A DNA stretch of 64,000 nucleotides from Lytechinus variegatus (lineage: Eukaryota > Echinodermata > Echinoidea > Temnopleuroida > Toxopneustidae). The notes beneath the pieces are model-generated. The model saw only the letters and a program-made list of their open reading frames with translations, did no database searches and was not told the DNA's origin. Below are positions 1 to 10,356 of the stretch, in pieces (positions within the stretch are counted from its first letter, which is position 1; the number at the start of each line of letters is the position of its first letter). The stretch is from contig NC_054741.1 in assembly GCF_018143015.1 (NCBI RefSeq), positions 18,843,736-18,907,735 of the forward strand, given 5' to 3'. Both the position numbers and the translations under genes were made by a program.

Positions 1-247
1 TTCCCGAGGAAAAATTTGACAAGCCCCCCCCCCATGACCACGTCTATGCCCAAAAAAAAAAAAAGTTACAAAAATTAACGAGATTTCTTTCACGAAAAAA
101 ATTGACAAGCAAAAAAAAAAGTTCTTCACTTTCAAAAGGGGGCCACATTTCTGTTTTAACGTCATTTTACATTACAAATTTTAAATTGTGTCTCTCAAAG
201 GGGGGGGGGGCACGGGCCGGCTATGCCCTCCCCCTGGATCCGCCAGT
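1..247. repeat. Dispersed repeat with poly-C and poly-G runs
   Basis: The segment holds broken copies of one repeat type: 'gaggaaaaatttgacaag', A-runs, 'aaagggggccacattt', an 11-base G run at 200-210, and an end that reads 'ggatccgccagtg'. A related copy lies at about 59996-60110 ('ggtggatccaggaattcc', 'aaggaaaaatttgacatg'), and a start-like fragment lies near 1363 ('agtggcggatctacgg'). This shared vocabulary is seen directly. That it is a non-autonomous transposon family is inferred. No convincing coding potential is present. Confidence 0.6.
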
Positions 248-3200
248 GATTATAAACATCAAAGAATATCAAACATACTTCGAACATATAACTTACTTTA
301 TTTCTGAAGTGAAATAGGTGGGTTTTTAATTGTACTTTGAATTGCTCAAGTTGGGTAATATTTCTAAAAAGTTGGCGGGAGAGAATTCCACTGTGCTGGT
401 GCAGCTTTCTGGAAAGCCCGATCACCAGACTTGGTCTTCCGTTTATAATAATTTCAGATTTCAACCAATAAAATGTTAGTTGTAAAGATGACTTTACTTG
501 TTGTATGTCGTAATGTGTTACATCATGGCCATAAAAAAAGGGGGGGGGGTCTACAGCATGGAACTTTTAGTAGGATCCATGGAAGAACTCTCTTGAATGA
601 TACTGAGTCAATATACGGGAGAGTTTATTTCCTTCTATAAAATCTCGAATTCTGAACTCGTACGTACAATCATTCTGTGATGCATAGAAATGATGCAGGA
701 AGTTTGTGATATCCATAAACAAGAGAGGTAGGTGCGTGACTTCCGGTTGCTCTTTTACCTCGGTGATCCTCCTCTTTCTCAACTTCCTTTGTTTCGGGTT
801 ATAACATGTGGAGGAGAGGTGATTGCTATCGCATCCTAACAGACCCATCTACCAATTATCTGGTCGTTTACTCGATGCCCTCTCCGATGGTTTCTAAACT
901 CTCTCACCTTTTGTTTTCTAGCCTGTTTGAGGTCATTGCATCTCGAAGATAATCCGGCACAGTCACAACAACGAAACCGACTCCAGAACGATCAGAGCTA
1001 CGAGCCTATTACGTTATTCAATGTACAGGTATCGGTTGGTCTGGTAATAGTGTTGATAATAAATGTGACTGTCACCAAATGATAATGGTATTGCGATCAT
1101 GGATTGCATTATCCCGCCTAAATTATCCAATCATTTCTTTATTTATACTTGACTCAAAATAAAGAGAAAATGTGAATTGTTTTATGGAGAGTCAGCACGG
1201 TGCTGTATGATCTTGGATGAGATGTTATGATTAACAATGGTCTCGATTTTTAAATATATTTTGTTATTAATGACCTTGTGAAACATACCAAATATAACAA
1301 TATCAGTTAACGGTCGAGTGAGTCCTGTCTTGAATGCGGTTCGATCCTCGAAACGATTCCCAGTGGCGGATCTACGGAAAGATGGGGGTAGGGTAGGGTA
1401 GGGTGGGGGGTATGGTTGCCAGGTTTGAAAAAAAACGTGAAGGACCTATAGCAACCCAAAATTACCTCCATTTTATAGTGAACTTTTTTTTTGCTTGTCA
1501 CTGAATTTATCGGTACCAAAATGTTTTATTTAATAATCTAAAAAATTCATTTAAATTATTTTTTTAATGAAAAACATCCAAATGTACTTTCAACGATTTT
1601 TTAGAAAAAGTTATATAAAGAAAAATTTCATTTTATTTTTTCCCTTCATTTTTTAAAAATGGAATCAGAGTGAGAATGACAAGTGAATTGTGCGATTTAT
1701 TTATTTATGAAAACCGGAAAAATCTGTAAATTACAATCCGCGGGAGGCGAAGATACAGAAAAGCATGAACCCTTTAAGTGTCATTCGATAAATACAAATG
1801 GCTGTATACAAGGGGCATTATGAATTTTGAAAAAGTATGTCATGTAAAACAGTGAACCTAGGAAATTATGAAACAAATCATATCGTTGTCATATTATGCT
1901 GAAGTTCAAGTCAACCACCACCATGAACACAACAAGTTGACAAAAATTTAATAAAAAGCGGCTGTAGATATACCATTTTCAAGTTTGCCTTATTTTCTCA
2001 AAGCAGTTACATTAAAGAAGACAACACGGTCGAATATGCATCAATTATTATTGAAAGAACATCACACACCGTTTTTTGTAATAGCTTTTATTTTGTTGAT
2101 ATGAAATAAGGATAAAATTGATAAAATATCATATTACGTCATTATGGGTAAAAACGCAATTCCGCATGTTTATAGACAACAAAATCAAACCAAATTGTTA
2201 TATAACGAAGAAAAATTGAAATTTATTTATCGTGTTTATTTAACCAAAATTAGTTTTAATTTTTATGAGATCAAAATAAGCAATAAGCTTAATAAACTTG
2301 TTTAAATTGGTCAACAATTAACAACCCACACAATTACTTGATTGAATGGAGAAGAAACAAGGCGAGAGCTTCAAAAATATCTTCGAAGTTCAGGGCCCAC
2401 TGCAATCTCAGTGAATTTTCCAAGCATTCCCCCAAAAACGTGTGCCACAGAAACTCTTATACCTTGTTTTATATTCAATTCTATACAACTTGACATTTGC
2501 CATTATACAGAAGAAGAATTACTCTTTGAGATAAGCTGGGTTTTTTTTTTTTTTTTTTTTGGAAGACCAAATTACTATTCTGGCTATAGTACTGAGAACC
2601 TTCCCTATAACTGGTAGCTGGTCAGATATTAAAATACAAAAAATAATGTGTGGTGCACTCATGCATAGGTTTTGAGCTATGTTACATTATGCTGGTTTCA
2701 TCAGCGACAGATGATGGACTGATCAATGGTGTACATGGACCCTTTTTTATTCTGCTACAAGCCCCCCCCCAAAAAAAAAAATGAAATAATAATAATACAA
2801 ATAAAAAATAACCGGGGGAGTTATCAACTTTATCAAGAAGCATTTTCCCGTATAGGCTATAATTTTCTTTTGGCAAGCTACATGAAATATATACATGCAT
2901 GTGTTTCACCCCCGTCATACTCCTTTAAAAACCACAGAAAGGGCCCCCATTTGTATGCGCATTTTGGGGACTGTTTTTCAAATATGCAAACTTCCCCGCA
3001 GGGATGAGGCAAGGGTCTTTCGGATCACTGGATCTGCCACGAGGTCTTAAAAGTTTTTTTTTCCCTCGTTTGCTTTTCACGTTTACCCCCCCCCCCCCGA
3101 TGATTTGGCAACTTTTTACTAACATTAATTTTGCATAGGTTTTTTAATCATTTTTGTTGGAACCCCTATAGATCAATACGAACGTGTTTTGGTATTATGG

Positions 3201-4014
3201 ATTTATAGGCATGTATCTATATATATAACACTGTCTTATTCCTTTAAAATAACTAAAGGCAATGAAAACCACACGATAATTTCTTCAGCTAAATAGAATT
3301 TGATCGTTGACTATATTTTGGTGTCAGGAGTGGGATACAGACTATGATTTCTCAGCTCACGTGTTTTGTCCAATTTGGATAATACTGAAACTAATTTCAA
3401 ATGCTGGGAGCGGGTAGTTTTGCAATTGACATAGAAGTTTAGATAACCTTTCCATTAATCTTGCTCATTTAATGTCTTTTCTCACGTTATGTCTTCAACC
3501 ACAACACACATCAAAGGCTGTCGTCTTCAGCTGTGTGTTAAGAGAACTCATGCTCTATACACACCAGCGTTCTTTAATTAACTTCTCCATTACAATAGCC
3601 TCCGATCCGAAGATAACTAGCCCTTCCACCGCCCCTCCTCCTCGTCTATCCGAGGAGAATACTATTGTACATCCCTTCAGCATCTTTGAAAGACAGCACT
3701 GCTCATTTCTTTGATTGGTGGTTAGTCAGGTGTGGAGGAGACATTTTTAAATACCCGGTTTTATCGTGGAGAACACAATGGACGGGGGTGCGGCTATTGT
3801 ATTCGTGGGTCATTGAGCGATCATCTCAAAACAGGCCGGTATTTTCTGTCGCTTTTGGTTAGAACGAAGTGATAGATCTGCTCCTTTTTTTAACTGCGAC
3901 ATACAACAAGGGCTTGGAAACGAGGAATGGAGCAAGTCATCGTTACCATGGCAATGGCAACAGCAGGAAGCGGAGTGGCAACAGGTGATGCGACGCCATG
4001 ATGTGTTGAGAGTT
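248..4014. other. Upstream noncoding sequence, no gene recognised
   Basis: AT-rich sequence whose open frames are short, unrelated on the two strands and without recognisable domains. It contains homopolymer runs (G at 540-549; C then A at 2762-2781; C at 3086-3098), a G-rich tract at 1384-1410 inside a fragment of the repeat seen at the window start, and one near-perfect RFX X-box, GTTACCATGGCAAT, at 3942-3955. I see no exon that can be tied to either named gene. Confidence 0.55.
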
Positions 4015-4140
4015 CAGAGAACGAGAGAGACAAGAGAGACAGAGAAAGAGAAAGACTGAGGGATGGAGAGACAGAATGAGATAGAAGAGAGGGAGAGAGA
4101 TAAAAAGAAAGAAAGAAAAAAGAAAAGTAGGGAGAAGGGG
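4015..4140. repeat. Polypurine (GA-rich) tract
   Basis: About 125 bases made almost only of A and G on the + strand ('gagagagacaagagagacag', 'aagaaagaaagaaa'). The open frame on the opposite strand (L/F/S-rich) is a by-product of this composition. The tract is a simple repeat with possible triplex-forming character. Confidence 0.75.
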
Positions 4141-4185
4141 ATTACATAAGAAAAATAATTCGTGCATATAGGCGCCGCTTTTCCG

Positions 4186-4745
4186 ACGGCGGCGGCGTCG
4201 TCAACTTTGACATCTTAACCTAAGGTTAAGTTTTTGACATTACATCACAACTTAGAAAGTACGTAGACCTAGTTCATTAAATTTGGACATAAGGGTAATC
4301 AAATATTGCTAAACATCCTGCCTGAGTTTAAGGTCACATGATCAAGGTCAAAGGTCAATAAACTTAGACCATATGGGGGAATCAATATCGAAATCTTAAC
4401 CTAAGAATATTATTTTTTTGAAATGTCATCATAACTTAAAAAGTATATGAAGCTAGTCCATAAAACTTTAACATAAGATTAATAAAGTATCACTAAACAT
4501 TCCGTGCGAGTTTCAGGTCACATGATCAAGGTCAAAGGTCATTTAAAGTCAATGAATTTTGGTCATGTTGGGGATAATTGTTGAATTGCCACCATAACTT
4601 TGAAAGTTTATGGATATAGTTAATGAAATGTGGACATAGGGGTAATTAAGTATCATTGCTCATCTTGCACAAATCTTAGGTCACTTGATCAAGGTCAAAT
4701 GTCATTAAAGGTCAATTAATGTAGCATCATACTATTATATGAATT
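4186..4745 (+). repeat. Diverged tandem repeat with GGTCA half-sites
   Basis: After a CpG-rich lead-in ('ccgacggcggcggcgtcgtc') come three diverged copies of a unit of about 165-182 bases. Each carries 'acttagaaagt'-like, 'ggacataagggtaat'-like and 'tcacatgatcaaggtcaaaggtca'-like blocks, and the conserved 'taactt' blocks lie near 4248, 4430 and 4594. The 'aaggtcaaaggtca' blocks near 4344, 4527 and 4692 look like direct-repeat nuclear-receptor sites (AGGTCA spaced by one base). I recall this type of repeat as common in echinoderm DNA. The regulatory reading is inference only. Confidence 0.75.
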
Positions 4746-5477
4746 GTGTTTTTTGTGAATTATTATTTTGTAGTCGTTTTCAAAGTCAGCACTGCTGCTA
4801 TATTGAATCGAGGCATGCAGGCGAGACTGCCAGAGGCGATCCACTTGTATCAAGAATTCTATATTAATATATATCTTACAGCATAAAAATCAACATGAAT
4901 CTTTAACAACCAAAAATATTAAGCACGAAAAGATACAAATTAAAAATGGTAAGCATTAATGAAATTTTGAAATTTATTCTCCAATATTTCAGTCTGTAAT
5001 AATTAAAAAAATGAATCATGCGCACGAAACTGTTCAAATCAGTAATTACGAAATTGTGATTACCTTTATATTTATTTCATCAGTCATGTACCTATTAAAT
5101 ATTCCCTAACACATATTTTCCGGGCATATTTTATATATTCATTTTAATCGATCATTTCCCATTCAATTTTACATTATCCACTTTTATCATGTATCCATGT
5201 AGTATCATGATGTCTGTACATTCGATTCGAATATTAAATGTGTTTGCTGGTATATGGATGGTGCTACATGCTATTTTCCCATCGAGTTATAAAATCAGAA
5301 CAAAAAACTGCCCGCATCTTGCTTTCTGATTTATTCAGGGGGTGACAACAATGATGGAGAGAGACAGATGGAGAAGAACAGAGGAAGAAAGTGGGGGGGG
5401 GGGGTGAAACAAGTTTAGGGAGGGGCTGATACGGGCATTCAGGGGAAGGGGTGCGAAAACACATTCAGACATGTCAA
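4746..5477. other. AT-rich noncoding stretch
   Basis: Nothing coding is visible. A 12-base G run sits at 5393-5404 within a purine-rich patch that begins near 5350. Confidence 0.5.
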
Positions 5478-5625
5478 CACTCTAAAAAATATGATTTACA
5501 CAATCATTGGGTAAAATGGGAACATGCATGTTGGTTGGGTAAAAGATATCAAATATTGTGTAAATCTTACGCAAACATTTCCCTTTCTATCCAATATAGG
5601 GTGTTTACTCGGTGTTTTTAGAGTG
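5478..5625. mobile_element. Short MITE-like hairpin element (148 bp)
   Basis: The segment begins CACTCTAAAAA and ends TTTTTAGAGTG, giving perfect terminal inverted repeats of 11 bases. Further imperfect pairing continues inward ('tttacac' against 'gtgtaaa', 'gggtaaa' against 'gtttac'). It has no coding capacity. This fits a non-autonomous DNA transposon. The autonomous family is unknown, and I could not define a target-site duplication with certainty. Confidence 0.65.
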
Positions 5626-6595
5626 AAGTGGACGTAGAGGGCACTGATTGTTTGGGTTTGTTGTCACTAACTTAAAATGCACTTGATAAATAAAACATAA
5701 ATATAAAAATTAAAATGAAGTGATTTGTTAAAAAGAAAGAAAACCCACAAAAAAGAATGTTTGGAATGAATAAGGAAATAGTAAATTGTGACAAGGAAGT
5801 TAGTGACAACTTTCCCATTAGTGCTGAAAGTTGACTTTTGTTTTCTTAGGACAAGAATCCATCCATAAAATGTAAAAAAATAAAAAAAAAACTGAGCGAG
5901 AGAGCGAAGAGACCAAGCTCAGAACAATCAGTCGTTTTTTAAATTCAGGGTTGAACAGGGAGTAATTGGTTCAAACTTGCGTTTAAGTGAAAATTTGTAA
6001 TTAAAGTAATTAAAAAGGGAAAATGTTTTCAAATTTGTTAGGGTGGGCATCGCTATTACTTCGGATGAAGTTGGTAACACAGTCATGTATACACACATGA
6101 CATTTTTCTCAACCAAGACGGATAGCCACCAGTGATACCAATAGTCTCTCTCTTCTCAACATCTGTTCCAATATAACTCAGAGAGAATGCTAAAACGCAT
6201 GCGTAGTATAATTATATTTTTGACACACCCACCAGCACCAATGCAAAGCCTTACTACATTGTACCAGCATTGGAGATGGTATGGAGTTTTGAGATGCAAT
6301 TTTCATTGCAAAGCACTGCATCTAAATTTTCTGAAAACGAAATCATTCATCTCACCGATATGGCAGTCATAATGGGAAAATCAAATTAACTAGTTGCCAC
6401 AAAATGCATGTGCTTCAAAATTATAAATTTCATTTCTGTTAACAATATACAGATGAATGAGATCGTCTTCTCCACAATTCTCTTTATGAAATCGAAATCT
6501 CACTTCTGATTCGGGATTTTGTTGGAAGCATGGTGACGAATTTGAAGTATTTATGGTGTAAACCATTTACCACAAAAAAGGATCACCATTCTTTC
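5626..6595. other. Noncoding stretch
   Basis: No exon, RNA gene or clear repeat is recognised. The open frames at 5928-6116 (-) and 6187-6372 (+) have no recognisable domain and lack splice or homology support. Confidence 0.45.
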
Positions 6596-7185
6596 TTAAA
6601 GGGATGGTCCAGGCTGAAAGTATTTATAGCTTAATAAATAGAGTAGAATTCATTCAGCAAAATGAGGAAAATTTCGTCGAAATCGGATAAAAAATAGCCA
6701 AGTGATTGAATTTTAAAGTTTAGTAATATTTTGTAAAAACAGTCGTCATGAATATTCATTAGGTGGGCTGATGATGTCACATCTCCACTTGTTCTTTTGT
6801 ATTTTATTATATGAAATTAGGTTTATTCATTTTTTCCTCCAAGAACTAGAAAAATTGGATTGACAACTGATTTAGTGCATTAGATATTTATTGCTGCAAC
6901 TCATTTCATTATAAGGGAGACATTTTATTCACACAGGTGTGAAATAATGAAAAAAATATGATTTTATATAACATAAGAAAACGAAAAGTGGAGATGTGAC
7001 ATCATCAGCTCGCCTAATGAATAATCATGACGACTTTTTTCACAAAATATTGCTAAACTTTAAACTTCAATAGCTTTATTATTTGTTATCCGATTTTGAT
7101 GAAATTTTCGGCGTCAAGTTTTGCTCAGTGAATTCTACTCTATGTATTAAGATATAAATATTTTCTGCCCGGACCATTCCTTTAG
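6596..7185. mobile_element. MITE with long terminal inverted repeats (~590 bp)
   Basis: The left end reads 'ttaaagggatggtccaggct'. The right end, reverse-complemented, reads 'tctaaaggaatggtccgggc', and similarity continues for roughly 200 bases on each side. Matching inner blocks include 'tagagtagaattca', 'aaatcggataa', 'aaagttta.taatattttgt' and 'gctgatgatgtcacatctcc' (left near 6769, right near 6994 in inverse). The roughly 180-base centre is unrelated and noncoding. The element is most simply a non-autonomous DNA transposon. It lies about 0.9 kb upstream of the RREB1 start codon. Confidence 0.85.
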
Positions 7186-8108
7186 AGTCGCTCCATAACT
7201 TACGAACAGCTTTATGGAACACCTATAGAACCTATTCAGAATTTGGTTATGTCTGCATCACGTATTTCTGGAGGAAAGTTATGACATCTCATCGTGGAAT
7301 GGGAAAGGAGAGGAGGGAGTGGAGATGGGTCAGAAGTCGTCCCTCGTTACCATGGCAACACGGCCTTTTCGTGAACTTCATCATCTCGTTATGCTCTAAG
7401 CAGGTTTTCGAGTCAGTTCGAATATGAACAAAAACATTTTGAGTTTCATGCTGTGGCGCACCAGTGATGTGTATATCAGACTGATAATAGCAATTCAGGT
7501 GTGAACAAAGATTATACTCGTCATCTAGATGATGAAATACAAGCCATGCATTGGCATGAGAGAATGAGCCCTATAAGTTACTGAGTAGACATAACCCTTG
7601 CATATTTGCACATCGATAGCTGGCTTCACTGCCCAATTTGAGTTCAACTTCCAATCCGCATGAAGAGTAAAGTTCTCTTCGTCGTGGCATCACATGATAA
7701 TCCTCAACAGTCCTTATTTAGTTTTTTATTTTCCAGTCGCCAAACACTATTCAAAGTGTGTAAAGAGTGCACAAGTTTGTACAGAAAAGAAAACCCCGCG
7801 CGCCACCGGAGCGAAGTACAAGATAAAAACTCGTATCCTCTTTTCATCGTGTGTGCTGATGGCTCCGCAATGCAACCACATGTAGGAGAAGAGAAGAGCG
7901 GAGACATCAGCTGATGAATTATTCATGAGTTACGTTTACTCTGTGTGTGTGTGCGGTGGTATACGTGTAAATTGTATAGGGTTTGTTCTTGTGTGTGTGC
8001 ATGGAGATCTCCTTGGTGTGTGCGATGAATGCGAGCCAGCCAGACTATCGCTGTGAGCAAAAACCGCATCCTCGATCTGCAATGCTGCTGTGAAACTATT
8101 TTCGCATC
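7186..8108 (+). promoter_or_regulatory. Probable RREB1 promoter and 5' leader
   Basis: The region directly upstream of the first coding exon is richer in GC and CpG than its surroundings, notably 7795-7830. It carries a perfect RFX X-box, GTTACCATGGCAAC, at 7346-7359 and a TATA-like 'ctataag' near 7571. Several upstream ATGs occur: one at 7660 opens 84 codons, a three-codon uORF lies at 8082-8093, and one at 8029 opens a frame that overlaps the main start. The transcription start is not determinable from sequence. The assignment as promoter plus leader rests on position only. Confidence 0.4.
7346..7359. promoter_or_regulatory. RFX X-box palindrome
   Basis: GTTACCATGGCAAC fits the RFX consensus in both half-sites with a two-base spacer. 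It lies about 760 bases upstream of the RREB1 ATG. Binding is inferred from the motif only. Confidence 0.5.
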
Positions 8109-8151
8109 ATGTCAAGGCGTAAGCAACCCGCTCCTGCCCGACTCTCCGATG
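8109..8151 (+). CDS. RREB1: RREB1 coding exon 1 (MSRRKQ N-terminus)
   Basis: The exon encodes MSRRKQPAPARLSD plus the first base of the next codon, then a strong donor, G|gtaagt. The ATG has A at -3, and an in-frame TGA lies 16-18 bases upstream (8091-8093), so translation of this frame starts here. The leftover G completes GAC (Asp) with the 'AC' that opens the exon at 29705. MSRRKQ-xx-P at an extreme N-terminus is the motif by which FOG, SALL and BCL11 zinc-finger proteins bind RBBP4/7 of the NuRD co-repressor. A role here is inferred from those families. The alternative is that this is the first exon of another zinc-finger gene, but no other downstream exon of such a gene was found in the window. 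Confidence 0.65.
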
Positions 8152-9309
8152 GTAAGTTTTGAATTCCTCCATCAACCTTTTTTGTTCCTTTTACAAACTA
8201 ACTACTTCTCTTGAAACTAAAAGATAGTGATGATTATTTTGTGTAATGTTGATATAAGGATGATGTGTTGTGACTTGCTGATGTTTCAAATGGTGTTTGT
8301 TTGAAGGTTGTATGGAAGTTTGCGTCGAGGCGCATCCCATTTTTTCTCTCTCTCCCAAAGTTCATTTTTTAGTTTTTGAAGATCATGCATTGGAACGCAA
8401 GCAACTGTGACAAATTTCGTGGGAGTAAATTCGGGGCCATATATTGTTATTTGTTAGTACAGGTATGCATGTTATCTAGCAGTGGTAGTGATGAGATCTG
8501 ATGATACAGACAGATGATGATTGTTTGTGATTCGATGTCCAATTTTTAAATGCCATGGTTCAGTATCGATTTCTAACTTCGGGACACTGTTTTGGTATAG
8601 TCTTTTGACTAGTTTATGTCTTTAGAGCTGCCCATCTCCTCAGAAATTGCTTTTGGTTCTTATAAGATGACAACTTATTTGTGGCTCACACTAATCTGTA
8701 CACCACAGCACCCTACTTGCCCGTATTTATTGTAAATGTTACGTAGTGCCGTAGAGCTATATGCTGGTAATGTATAGTCTGTATGGATAGAATAGAAGGC
8801 GGATAAGTCTTCTTGAAAGGAAGGAGGAAGTTTGAATTGGGGAAGTGTAAATTAAAAGCGTGTTATTGTCTATCTCGCTTGCTTTGCATTCGAACCCGTT
8901 ATGAATGAATGAATGAATGAGAATTCATTTTACTCTTTGCTGATGGTTTTTTTTTATCATCAGCATTGATAGCCTCACCTTATTCTTATAATTAGTAAAT
9001 TGTTCATTTTTTAGCCCTAGTAATGAGGTCTTGCGCGGTGTTTTCGAATCCCACTTTTTTAATTAAAAAATGCGAAAAAAGGGTTTGTCAATTTGAATGC
9101 TACTTTGCTTTTGATTACAAGTTAAGTTGTCCTTAATTGTAAAACCAATCATTCAAGGAAAAGTTCGTGGCACTTGTATACTCGTGTTCAGTTCTTCCAC
9201 ATATTTGGACCATTCGTGGACCATGTGGTTTCGAAAAGAAGATGTTCAAGAAACTCTCGAGTTGGCCTAAATTATGAAAGGAATAATTTCTTATACATGT
9301 AATAGCAGA

Positions 9310-9680
9310 TCGTTCATCCTAGTACATTTGCAAAAAGATACCGGCCCGCTTTTGGAGTGGACATTTTACTCGCGTTTCTATATTTGTAGCCATAGGTTTT
9401 TCGCCTAATTTGAGGGACAGCCCAAGGAGATATCACTCTCCTTGAACCTATACGGATCCCACGTTTGGCCGTGTCCGTCGTGGCCGCGGAGAACAGTCCC
9501 GACGCGACGATTCGATCGAGCTCTTTCTTGCGACACTTCAGCGCTCCGACAACGCCCATTTTGCGCATCGTTTTTTCCACCCTTTCATTTTTCCCTTTAC
9601 CTACTATATTTTCACATCGGCTCCTCTCACGGAGCGCGGATCTATTGAAAATGGAGTACGCGATCACGGCCCTTGTTTAA
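9310..9680. other. CpG-dense patch of unknown role
   Basis: Between 9455 and 9678 I count about 26 CpG dinucleotides, against very few in the flanks. A 117-codon frame on the - strand (9314-9667) and frames of about 70 codons on the + strand overlap here. None has a domain or homology I recognise. Possibilities are an unmethylated intronic regulatory element, an alternative first exon, or a fragment of an inserted gene. The sequence alone does not decide among them. Confidence 0.35.
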
Positions 9681-10199
9681 TGATAGTCACACCTAGATAA
9701 AAAGGACTATTGAATTTTAGATGTGAATTCCGTTTCCCGATGTCACAACTGTGACCAAGTAGAAATGGGACTTCATAATTCCATGCTAAACTTCTGCATC
9801 ATCATAATACTAAAAAAGGCATTTGAGGAATCAAAGTCCCTTATTTATTTAGAGAGAGACCCCTAATTATCACTTTATAACTAAAAACTAGATATGATTT
9901 TTAATTAGATTTAATATTAAATCTCCTTGTTACAATTTTACGGTTCATCAGAATACTCCCCAGGGAGTGGATATTGCGCGCACACTGTATGGAGGCAAGC
10001 CAGAATTACATGATCTTATGATGATACTTATGAGGTTCCAATAATGATAAGCACTATTTAAATGTTATTCCTATTAAGTAGGTCTATTATTGTAAGCACA
10101 TTGAATAAAATCTAACTTGTTTGCATTATCGGCCCGCCATCATTTTCAAGCTTAACCGCTCACGATGGCGGTCTCCTGCATTCATTTAAACTGTTATTT

Positions 10200-10356
10200 T
10201 TTTTTTTTTTCGATTGAATATTGCTTCTAGTCTATATTTATTTTTCATTGCTTTATTATGACTATTGCTTTATTACTTTGTGAAACTGAATTGTATCACC
10301 TTATTGTTATGTTGCATATATTATCTTGAATGCAGAAATAAATAAAATCAAATCAA
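10200..10356 (+). mobile_element. Non-LTR retrotransposon 3' end
   Basis: The stretch ends in 'gaatgcagaaataaataaaa' followed by 'tcaaatcaaatt', a tail of the type that terminates LINE or SINE copies. It is preceded by a T run (10198-10210) and AT-rich sequence. No reverse-transcriptase coding remains. The left border is uncertain. Confidence 0.45.

Noticed and set aside
1320..1360. tRNA-like 'ggttcgatcc' segment
   Set aside because: An isolated T-loop-like match without a matching stem or box A at the proper distance.
9314..9667. 117-codon - strand open frame as a gene
   Set aside because: Basic composition follows from the CpG-rich DNA and the frame overlaps + strand frames. I recognise no family. 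The patch is kept as an unexplained region, not as a CDS.
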